Shown here: positions 31,875-39,273 of the stretch, piece by piece
Layout: each line of letters begins with the position of its first letter
How positions within the stretch are numbered: position 1 is the first letter of the stretch
From: JABMNT01 sp048262655
GTDB taxonomy: Bacteria; Pseudomonadota; Alphaproteobacteria; Rhodospirillales; Casp-alpha2
Assembly (NCBI GenBank): GCA_048262655.1
Contig: JBLXEY010000007.1
Span: 248,001-312,000 of the forward strand
Direction of reading: 5' to 3'
Length of the DNA: 64,000 nucleotides
Translations under genes and position numbers: made by a program
The notes under the pieces: model-generated
Databases searched by the model: none
Told to the model about the DNA's origin: nothing
Seen by the model: the letters and a program-made list of their open reading frames with translations, nothing else

Positions 31875-32663
31875 TTACTTTCCGGACCAATGGACGAGAT
31901 ACTTTTCTAATAAGAGGAAACAGACGTTCAGGCCGTAACCCATGCCGCCGGTGACCAGAATGGAGCCGTACATATCGGTCAGATTATAAGAAATCTGTGC
32001 ATCAATAATGCGATGGCCAAGTCCGTCATTCGCACCAATAAACATTTCTGCAACGATGATAACCACCAACGCCATAGATACTGCCGTTCTCAGGCCGATG
32101 AAGGTCTGTGGTAATGTTTCAAAGAAAATAACATCGAAAAAGACGCGCATGGGACTGGCGCCAAGGGAGCGGGCCGCAAGAATACGGGTTTGTTTGGCAT
32201 TCATGACGCCGTAGGCAACGTTGAAAACGATGACCAATAGAGCCGCAAACGAGGCGACGGCAATCTTTGAAAAATCACCCAGCCCAAACAGCAGCAGAAA
32301 CAGAGGAAACATTGCGGTCGCGGGTGTCGACCGGAAAAAATCAATAATAAACTCAACTGATCTATAAACTCTGTCACTGGCACCCAGGACAATTCCCAGA
32401 GGTACGCCAACAACAGCAGCGATTATAAATGCGTAAAAAACTCTGACAAATGTAAACCAGAAATCACTCAATACATCGCCGGAAATGATATTAATTCCGG
32501 TGTCGATCAACGTATCGATGGGCGACGGAAGCAGGTTTTTATCAACGAGTGTAAAAAAGTACGCGATCCACCAGACAAAAATTAAAGCCAAAGGGCCAAC
32601 CAAATGAATGGACCATTGGCGCAACCTTTGTACCCCGAGGGGTGAGAGACCTGCGTCCCCCAT
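31875..32663 (-). CDS. ABC importer permease, NitT/TauT type (first gene of the hydratase operon)
   Basis: A 262-residue inner-membrane permease of the binding-protein-dependent family, with about six helices and the cytoplasmic EAA-type loop AARSLGASPMRVFFDVIFFE. Motifs such as FRSTPATAMFPLFLLLFGLG and GANDGLGHRIIDAQISYNLT match the SsuC/TauC/NrtB group. It starts after an AT-rich 450-base region with no gene, where the operon promoter must lie, and is followed by the binding protein after 41 bases. The order permease, binding protein, ATPase, then three enzyme genes is compact and all on one strand. Confidence 0.9.
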   Translation of the reverse strand: MGDAGLSPLGVQRLRQWSIHLVGPLALIFVWWIAYFFTLVDKNLLPSPIDTLIDTGINIISGDVLSDFWFTFVRVFYAFIIAAVVGVPLGIVLGASDRVYRSVEFIIDFFRSTPATAMFPLFLLLFGLGDFSKIAVASFAALLVIVFNVAYGVMNAKQTRILAARSLGASPMRVFFDVIFFETLPQTFIGLRTAVSMALVVIIVAEMFIGANDGLGHRIIDAQISYNLTDMYGSILVTGGMGYGLNVCFLLLEKYLVHWSGK

Positions 32664-33110
32664 CTAGGTGGATCGCGTCGTTAGAGGAAACTTGGCAATT
32701 TTTTTATTTTTTTTCAATTTCGTTAGCGCCCGTTTCTTGTTCTTATTGCGGCTCCTTATGCGCTGTCATGAAATCAATCTATTTTCGAACTGATACTCAT
32801 TCTGCGCGGATACCAAGCCGCAATTAACCGATAGAAAAGCGATGCTGACTAGTGCTGTTTTTGCTTATTGGCGCTGCAAAAAACGCACTGCACAAAAAGG
32901 TGTAAAAAGCGCCAAAATCATCTGCCATGATAGATACACGTTATAATAGATATATATCAAAATCATTCTTGAAGAGGTTATATTATAATATGCTGTTTTA
33001 TAAACATAATATGTGCAAACGGAGTCTGTAATTCGGATCCGCTATTAAGAGGAAGTTACGAAAGGATAAATCAAAAGTTGTATTGAAAAGCCATGGTATG
33101 CTGCTCTGCA
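32664..33110. other. AT-rich intergenic region without a recognisable gene
   Basis: No ORF with coding character is seen on either strand. The left 170 bases should hold the promoter of the ABC-hydratase operon (minus strand). The middle and right part is very AT-rich, with a palindrome ATATTATAATAT at 32980-32991 and several TATAAT-like words, for example near 32941. I could not name an operator or RNA. Confidence 0.6.
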
Positions 33111-33147
33111 CAAAAAAAAGGGAGGCATAGCGCCTCCCCTTTTTTTA
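33111..33147 (-). terminator. Terminator after the beta-hydroxyacid dehydrogenase
   Basis: GGGAGGC (33120-33126) pairs with GCCTCCC (33132-33138) across a five-base loop. On the minus strand the stem is followed by a T run (the A tract at 33112-33119), and on the plus strand by a T run at 33140-33146, so it can work in both directions. It lies 15 bases beyond the stop of the gene at 33162. Confidence 0.85.
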
Positions 33148-33161
33148 TCTCGGACTGGCGA

Positions 33162-34028
33162 TCAGTCGTTGAGCAGGCGCAGCAAGCTGGACGTATCCCA
33201 GCGGCCACCGCCCCGGTTTTGCACATCAGCATAGAACTGATCGACAACGGCCGTCACTGGAAGCCGGGCGCCGTTCTTGCGGGCTTCAGCCAAAACGATG
33301 GATAAATCCTTGCGCATCCAGTCAACGGCGAAACCAAACTCAAATTCGTCCTTAACCATTGTCGAGCCACGGTTTTCCATCTGCCAGGAACCAGCGGCCC
33401 CTTTCGAAATCACGTCCAGAACCTTATTCATGTCGAGACCGGCTTTTGTGCCAAAGGCAACGCCTTCTGAAAGCCCCTGAACCAATCCGGCGATGCAGAT
33501 TTGGTTAACCATTTTACAAATTTGACCACTACCAACAGGGCCCAAAAGCGTGAAGGCTTGTGAATAACAATCGACAATTGAGGCAATCTGATCGAAATCG
33601 GCCTGTTCACCACCGGCCATGACTGTCAGCTTGCCGTTTTCAGCGCCGGCTTGTCCGCCAGAAACCGGACCATCCAGGAATTTGATTCCTTTCGCTTTGC
33701 AAGCTTCGCCAATTTCGCGTGCGACTTCGGCAGAGGCCGTAGTATGGTCAATAAAGACGCCACCGGCTTCCATACCTGCCAAGATACCGTCGTCACCATA
33801 GACGACGCTTCTCAAGTCATCATCATTACCAACGCAGGCGCAGACAACTTCAGCGCCAATCGCAGCTTCACGAGGTGTGGTGGCCATCGACCCACCATAT
33901 TCGGCAACCCATTTTTCGGCTTTTGCAGCAGTGCGATTATAAACAGTAACGTCGTGCCCGGCTTTTGCTTTGTGCCCGGCCATAGGATAACCCATTACGC
34001 CTAATCCGATAAAAGCTGTCTTAGTCAT
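33162..34028 (-). CDS. NAD(P)-dependent beta-hydroxyacid dehydrogenase (3-hydroxyisobutyrate/tartronate semialdehyde type)
   Basis: A 288-residue oxidoreductase of the HIBADH family. The Rossmann motif is AFIGLGVMGYPMAGHKAKAG, substrate-binding DGPVSGGQAGAENGKLTVMA and catalytic Lys region GQICKMVNQICIAGLVQGLS are all present, and ENRGSTMVKDEFEFGFAVDW with MRKDLSIVLAEAR follow the family pattern. Members act on 3-hydroxyisobutyrate (valine breakdown), tartronate semialdehyde or succinic semialdehyde. No valine pathway genes are beside it, so the substrate is uncertain. It is a single-gene unit with its own terminator. Confidence 0.88.
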   Translation of the reverse strand: MTKTAFIGLGVMGYPMAGHKAKAGHDVTVYNRTAAKAEKWVAEYGGSMATTPREAAIGAEVVCACVGNDDDLRSVVYGDDGILAGMEAGGVFIDHTTASAEVAREIGEACKAKGIKFLDGPVSGGQAGAENGKLTVMAGGEQADFDQIASIVDCYSQAFTLLGPVGSGQICKMVNQICIAGLVQGLSEGVAFGTKAGLDMNKVLDVISKGAAGSWQMENRGSTMVKDEFEFGFAVDWMRKDLSIVLAEARKNGARLPVTAVVDQFYADVQNRGGGRWDTSSLLRLLND

Positions 34029-34136
34029 CTAAATCTATGTCCCGTAAATTTGTTAAAATTAGTTAGTGAGGGCCAGAGTATAGGCATGGATCCTTATTAA
34101 ACCCAGTGGTTTTACGCTTTTTGCCCGAATAATTAT

Positions 34137-34820
34137 TTAATCGGAAATGGGTTCGAAAACAGAAAAGAAGTTGGCCGTCCAAATTTCTGGCGGTGTCGCG
34201 ATGAACTTCGAGATACACCAATGGAAGAAACGATCTTTCCGTTGGCGAGATGGGCTGCCCAGGTAATGCCCATAAAACTTGACGCACCAGTAGCCGGAAG
34301 CCGCGGCGAGCTGCCGCATACTGTCGGGCGTATAAGCCGTTTTGTGGGTTAAATCTCCGTGTTGAAATTGACCGCCCCAGGGAGAACCCGCATTCGGCGT
34401 TTTAAACAGAATTTGTCCACCTGAGTTGAGGTGTTTTGCCAGAATCTTTAACAGTGAAACTCCCTCCTCCGCTGTGAAGTGTTCAAGGACGTCAAAGAGA
34501 ACAATTCTGTCAAATTTCGTTTTGTCGGAGAGTTCGTCCAGATAGGCCCAGATATCTGTGCATGTAAAATGCGCTTTTACGTCTTCGGGAAGAACGTCTT
34601 TCAAGTCAGGATCCTGATCCAGCCCTGTAAAGGAGGTGACGTTCTTTTTGTGAAGATAAAGCAGAAAAAGCCCCGTGCCGCAGCCAATTTCCAAAAAGGA
34701 CATGTCGGCGCGACAGTCGAGCGGTTGCCAGACTTCTTTATCAAGCCTTCGAATGTGCTTGGACCCTACTGTAGGTGTAGAGTAATTCTTATACGATCCA
34801 TAGTGCGCATAAAGTGACAT
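34137..34820 (-). CDS. Class I SAM-dependent methyltransferase
   Basis: The ATG at 34820, with GAGGG upstream, gives 227 residues beginning MSLYAHYGSYKNYS. Motif I is FLEIGCGTGLFLLYL, followed by TGLDQDP (acidic ribose-binding residue) and FDRIVLFDVLEHF, which is the pattern of the Methyltransf_11/12/23 small-molecule group. KTPNAGSPWGGQFQHGDLTH and TAYTPDSMRQLAAASGYW resemble methyltransferases that act with sugar or lipid biosynthesis clusters. Divergent from DUF6165 and GT9 genes, so a role in cell-surface sugar modification is plausible. An upstream ATG at 34856 is less likely. Confidence 0.82.
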   Translation of the reverse strand: MSLYAHYGSYKNYSTPTVGSKHIRRLDKEVWQPLDCRADMSFLEIGCGTGLFLLYLHKKNVTSFTGLDQDPDLKDVLPEDVKAHFTCTDIWAYLDELSDKTKFDRIVLFDVLEHFTAEEGVSLLKILAKHLNSGGQILFKTPNAGSPWGGQFQHGDLTHKTAYTPDSMRQLAAASGYWCVKFYGHYLGSPSRQRKDRFFHWCISKFIATPPEIWTANFFSVFEPISD

Positions 34821-34970
34821 GGTGGCCCTCACGTTAATTGACCTTCTGTTTAACAAGACTTTATCTTTAAATCGAACCTAAAGCACATGGATCGGTGGAT
34901 AATGATTGAACCGAAGGCTAATCATCGGTAATCCAATCACCAGAGTTGCACAAAACCAAGGAATTATGGA

Positions 34971-35363
34971 ATGTCCGATACCATTCAGGTCGAAATTGCC
35001 CCCGGTGAATTGATTGATAAAATCACCATCCTTGAAATCAAGAAAGAGCGCATTACGGACCCTGACAAACTCGAAAATGTAACGATCGAGTGGGATACCC
35101 TGACGGCAGCCTTAAAAGCCAATGTCGCCGGTTCTGATGATCTCTCCGCACTTAGCGCGGCGTTGAAGGGCGTCAATGAAGCCCTGTGGGATATTGAAGA
35201 CGATATCCGCGATTGTGAACGCGCATCAGATTTTGGCGATAAATTCATTGAACTTGCCCGATCCGTATACATTACGAATGATAAGCGAGCCGCCCTTAAG
35301 CGTGATATCAATGATTTACTTGGGTCGCGCCTTGTCGAAGAAAAGTCTTATGCAGCTTACTAG
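34971..35363 (+). CDS. DUF6165 family protein
   Basis: A 130-residue soluble protein matching DUF6165: ELIDKITILEIKKERITDPD near the N-terminus, LWDIEDDIRDCERASDFGDK in the middle, then FIELARSVYITNDKRAALKR and a closing GSRLVEEKSYAAY. It is almost wholly helical and charged. The function is unknown; members sit beside glycosyltransferases for lipopolysaccharide or capsule sugars, as here, where a GT9 gene starts 18 bases downstream. An accessory role in surface glycan synthesis is inference. Confidence 0.75.
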   Translation: MSDTIQVEIAPGELIDKITILEIKKERITDPDKLENVTIEWDTLTAALKANVAGSDDLSALSAALKGVNEALWDIEDDIRDCERASDFGDKFIELARSVYITNDKRAALKRDINDLLGSRLVEEKSYAAY

Positions 35364-35381
35364 GCCGCGAAACGTGATCTA

Positions 35382-36488
35382 ATGGCAAAACTTTTCCGGC
35401 TGACTGACCGGTTCCAGCGCTGGCGCAAAAAGTCGACAGATCGTCCTAAACCGCCCCAAGGTGTTTTACTTCTTTCGTGCGGGGGGCTTGGCGATACCAT
35501 TTTGTTTTCCCATGTCGTTGAACGCTTTATGGCCTATGCAAAGCCAGATGAGGCGATAACGGTTCTCTTGCGCAAAGACGGCGCCAAAACATCGTTTTTG
35601 TTCCCGGATGGGGTCAATACACTGGTTGTCGATTTTGCAGCCTTTCGTAAAAATCTGACTTATCGGATGGCGATTTCAGATCAGCTTTTCGACGCCAATT
35701 TCCGCGCCGTTATCACAACGGACTACCTACGACACCCGGATTTGGACGAAGTAATGGTGCAAGCGGCGCAATGCGCAGAACAGATTGGTATGGATGTCCG
35801 TCCCTGGAGCAAGTATCAGTCACAACTTGATGCGATTGCGAAGACCTATTCCCGCCTGTTTGACAGTGGCCCGGCGCGTCAGGATAAGCTCTTGAGATGG
35901 AACAAGTTTGCGAACTGGCTGACGGGCGAGGAACGGCCGCCGGGATTAAGACAGGTGCCAGCGCCGAACGGGCGTCTCGATGGCCCGCCATTGGTCCTCA
36001 TTCAGCCTTTTTCAGCCGTTAAAGCCAAACAGTATGATGTGGAGATTTATCAGAAACTGATACAGGCTTTACCTTCTGATGCCGTGATCAAGATTACCGG
36101 CGCACCGGGAGAAATTGATAAAAACCCGGCATTTTTGCCTTTGTTGGAGGATGATCGCGTCAGTTATGACGACGCTGGTTTTGCTGATCTGCTTGGTTTG
36201 ATGCAGTCCGCACGTTTGATCGTTTCCGTTGATACTGCAGCCATGCATTTAGCTGCCGTCGCCGGTGCGCCAACGCTGTGTCTGGCGAGTGCAGCCTATG
36301 TGGGCGAGATTGTGCCTTACGCGCCTGAACTTGCACCTGATAATGTTGTGTTTCATTATAAAACAATGAGTTGCGAAGGATGCTTGGGAAGTTGCATTCA
36401 CCCCTTTGAAGGCGAAAAGTTCCGCTGCGTTGCCGAACCTGCGGTTGAGCAGATCGTCGATAAAGCCCTGAAGCTATTGCATCAATAA
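35382..36488 (+). CDS. Glycosyltransferase family 9 (heptosyltransferase-like)
   Basis: A 368-residue GT9 enzyme; this family adds heptose or similar sugars to lipopolysaccharide core. The N-terminal Rossmann domain begins GVLLLSCGGLGDTILFSHVV, a common GT9 nucleotide-site motif (GGxGDxI). The C-terminal domain has LVLIQPFSAVKAKQYDVEIY and SARLIVSVDTAAMHLAAVAG, the signature of ADP-heptose binding (DTxxxHLAxAxG). CEGCLGSCIHPFEGEKFRC near the end has several Cys, common in family members. It follows DUF6165 by 18 bases. The acceptor sugar is not clear. Confidence 0.85.
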   Translation: MAKLFRLTDRFQRWRKKSTDRPKPPQGVLLLSCGGLGDTILFSHVVERFMAYAKPDEAITVLLRKDGAKTSFLFPDGVNTLVVDFAAFRKNLTYRMAISDQLFDANFRAVITTDYLRHPDLDEVMVQAAQCAEQIGMDVRPWSKYQSQLDAIAKTYSRLFDSGPARQDKLLRWNKFANWLTGEERPPGLRQVPAPNGRLDGPPLVLIQPFSAVKAKQYDVEIYQKLIQALPSDAVIKITGAPGEIDKNPAFLPLLEDDRVSYDDAGFADLLGLMQSARLIVSVDTAAMHLAAVAGAPTLCLASAAYVGEIVPYAPELAPDNVVFHYKTMSCEGCLGSCIHPFEGEKFRCVAEPAVEQIVDKALKLLHQ

Positions 36489-36516
36489 ACCGAAAACAGA
36501 CTTTTCTGTTATCGCG

Positions 36517-37326
36517 TCATTGTGTCGCAAGCGCGCTGAGTTCCGTCCATAACGCTTGTGTGGGTGCAAGTAATAAGTTGCCCCGTCCAATTTTTGATTG
36601 GACCTGATAGGCCTCATCGGTTTCGATCATTTTGTCCATGCCACCTGCTTCACGGTACATCAAAACGCCTGCGACATGGTCCCAAGGTTTGAGCAGCCCG
36701 CTATAGGCCGCGAAATCAATCTTTCCGCGCGCAAGATCCATATATTCACGCCCAACACAGCGATAACGTTTGATGATCTTCGGCAGGCCCGTACCGCCAT
36801 TGGTTTGTTGTGCTTCAATTTTATGCCGTGTTGAGCGTTTCAACGATCCGGTCATTTGATCCACAGGTCTTTCTTTATTGAGTTGCAAGCGATCGCCATT
36901 TTCCCAGGTTCCCGCTCCCTGCTCCGCATAGATCGTTGTATTTTCAACGGGGTCGTGTATCCAGCCGGCAAAAATTTGGCCCTTGTGAACCAGACTGACG
37001 ATCACCGCAAAGCATGGCGTGCCGTGGGCGAAGTTATGAGTACCGTCAACCGGGTCAATGATCCATACGGGATGATCATCCGATAAGGCATTAAGTGTTT
37101 CAACGTTCGCCGCAACGCCTTCCTCACCAATAGCAACGGAGCCCGGCAACAGGTCTGTTAATTCCCGTGTGAGTGCTTTTTCCGATTCCACATCTGCAAT
37201 GGTGACGAGATCGCCCGGTGCCTTTTCTGAGATATCGGAATCCGATAGCTTTTGAAACCGAGGAATTATTTCAGCTTCAGCAACGTTCCGAATGAGGGAG
37301 GCGACGGTATCTGGATTAGAAATCAT
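36517..37326 (-). CDS. Inositol-monophosphatase-family phosphatase
   Basis: A 269-residue Mg2+-dependent, lithium-sensitive type phosphatase. Metal-site motifs are IGEEG, WIIDPVDGTHNFAHGTPCF and LLKPWDHVAGVLMYREAGG. These fit inositol-1-monophosphatase (SuhB), histidinol-phosphatase and fructose-1,6-bisphosphatase-like members alike; the closest-looking group is the generic inositol monophosphatase family of alphaproteobacteria. It converges with the GT9 gene across a 28-base gap and stands alone on its strand. Confidence 0.85.
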   Translation of the reverse strand: MISNPDTVASLIRNVAEAEIIPRFQKLSDSDISEKAPGDLVTIADVESEKALTRELTDLLPGSVAIGEEGVAANVETLNALSDDHPVWIIDPVDGTHNFAHGTPCFAVIVSLVHKGQIFAGWIHDPVENTTIYAEQGAGTWENGDRLQLNKERPVDQMTGSLKRSTRHKIEAQQTNGGTGLPKIIKRYRCVGREYMDLARGKIDFAAYSGLLKPWDHVAGVLMYREAGGMDKMIETDEAYQVQSKIGRGNLLLAPTQALWTELSALATQ

Positions 37327-37467
37327 GTGCCGTTCTCGACCATTCGGGCTGGAAATTAAAGCGTAATCTGAGTTTTTTGAGATGATTTACCCAATTCGGC
37401 TTGCGCATTGGGCGGCGCTAAGGCATCACGCCCTTACATTTTTTCCTTATGAAAGCATGGTGCATAA

Positions 37468-39267
37468 TTGGCCCCGCCGATCTTATCTTTGACTGAAGTT
37501 GTTGCTGGTTTTATTTCACCACCGCTGTTTAGCGGATTAAGTGTCGATGTGGGTAAAACCGACCGCATTGCACTGGTGGGGCGCAACGGTACTGGCAAGT
37601 CGACATTGCTCAAAATGATGGCAGGTTTGGTCGAATCAGATGGCGGTACGCGGTTCGTTCAGCCAGGAACTCAGATCGCTTATTTGTCGCAAACGGTTGA
37701 TTTTGGCGACCATAAGACGCTGCAGGATTATGTCACAGCAGGTTTGCCTGCGGCTCAGGCCGATGCTACGTATCTTTCTGACGCCATGCTGTACGAGGTT
37801 GGGCTTGACCCCTATCGCGAGACGCAGGGGCTTTCTGGTGGCGAGGCCCGCCGTGCTGCGGTTGCACGAGCTTTGGTCGGCGAACCAGATATCTTGCTCC
37901 TTGATGAGCCGACCAACCATCTCGATATTTCCGTTATTGAATGGCTTGAGGAAACGTTGGCTTCGTTTCGGGGTGCAATTGTGACGGTTAGCCACGACCG
38001 AGCATTTCTTCGCCGTTTATCACGGGCAATTCTTTGGTTAGACCGGGGGCGTGTACACCGTCACGAAAAAGGTTTTGAGACGTTCGATGAATGGTCCGAA
38101 ACACTTTTGGCTCAGGAAGCCGTATCGACGGCTAAGTTGGATAAATTAATTGCTGAGGAAACGCGCTGGTCTCGCGAAGGCATAAGTGCGCGTCGTACCC
38201 GCAATCAGGGACGACTCCGCCGGTTGGGTGATCTGCGGCAAGAACGCCAAAACCGGCCCAAAGTCGAAAATATGGCGGAACTGAAAACCGATTCAAGTCA
38301 GAAGTCCGGACGTTTGGTATCTGAATTGGTGAACGTGAGTAAGAGTTATGGAGACAAGACCATTATATCGGACTTCTCGACACGCCTGATGCGTGGTGAT
38401 CGTGTCGGCATCATTGGCCCCAACGGTGCCGGAAAAACGACGCTTTTGAAAATGATGTCAGGGGCATTGGTACCGGACAGCGGTTCTGTGCGCCTCGGCA
38501 CCAACATCGAAGCGTTAACATTTGATCAAAACCGGGATGCTCTTGATCCGGAGGCTACACTTTGGGATACACTGGCGGACAGTGGTGGCGATTCGATTTC
38601 AGTGCTTGGGGAACCGCGTCACGTTGTTGGATATTTGCGAGATTTTCTGTTTCATCCGAAACAAGCACGCAGTCCGGTCAAAAGTCTGTCGGGGGGCGAA
38701 AAAAACCGCCTTTTGTTGGCCAAGCATCTTGCCAAGCCTTCAAATCTCTTAATCCTTGATGAACCCACCAACGATCTCGATATGGAGACCCTGGATTTAT
38801 TGCAAGAGATGTTGGCTGACTACAAAGGCACGATCATTCTTGTAAGCCACGATCGCGATTTCATTGATCGCGTTGTCACATCGACAATCGTTCTGGAGCC
38901 GGGTGGCGAAATTACAGAATATGCGGGCGGTTATTCTGACTATTTGATCCAGAAGAAGCAATCACAAGTTCAGAGGGAGCAAGCAAAGTCCCAAACGCCG
39001 AAAACTGCGCCGACCCAATCTGCTGCCAAGTCTGCGAAACGAACCGAGCGTATGAGCTTCAAGGACAAACGAGAACTGGAACTTCTGCCAGACCGTATTT
39101 CCAAGCTGGAAAGTGAGATCGCTCTGCTAAATGGACACTTGTCAAAAAGCAGCAATTCAGCCGATGAAATTGTAAAGCTATCGTCCCAATTGGGCGACTT
39201 AACCCGTGAGCTGGCTGAATGTGAAGAACGTTGGCTCGAATTGGAAATGTTGCGCGACGGCGGTTAG
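37468..39267 (+). CDS. ABC-F family ATPase (Uup-like)
   Basis: A 599-residue protein with two fused ABC ATPase domains and no membrane segments, starting at TTG. Domain 1 has GRNGTGKST, GLSGGEARRAAVARALV and ILLLDEPTNHLD; domain 2 has GPNGAGKTT, SLSGGEKNRLLLAKHL and NLLILDEPTNDLD. The linker between them is highly charged, and the C-terminal 130 residues form a coiled coil with KDKRELELLPDRISKLESEI, the mark of Uup/ABC-F proteins that bind ribosomes or branched DNA. A housekeeping role in translation quality or replication is likely. It has no operon partners. Confidence 0.9.
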   Translation: MAPPILSLTEVVAGFISPPLFSGLSVDVGKTDRIALVGRNGTGKSTLLKMMAGLVESDGGTRFVQPGTQIAYLSQTVDFGDHKTLQDYVTAGLPAAQADATYLSDAMLYEVGLDPYRETQGLSGGEARRAAVARALVGEPDILLLDEPTNHLDISVIEWLEETLASFRGAIVTVSHDRAFLRRLSRAILWLDRGRVHRHEKGFETFDEWSETLLAQEAVSTAKLDKLIAEETRWSREGISARRTRNQGRLRRLGDLRQERQNRPKVENMAELKTDSSQKSGRLVSELVNVSKSYGDKTIISDFSTRLMRGDRVGIIGPNGAGKTTLLKMMSGALVPDSGSVRLGTNIEALTFDQNRDALDPEATLWDTLADSGGDSISVLGEPRHVVGYLRDFLFHPKQARSPVKSLSGGEKNRLLLAKHLAKPSNLLILDEPTNDLDMETLDLLQEMLADYKGTIILVSHDRDFIDRVVTSTIVLEPGGEITEYAGGYSDYLIQKKQSQVQREQAKSQTPKTAPTQSAAKSAKRTERMSFKDKRELELLPDRISKLESEIALLNGHLSKSSNSADEIVKLSSQLGDLTRELAECEERWLELEMLRDGG

Positions 39268-39273
39268 GGTTGT

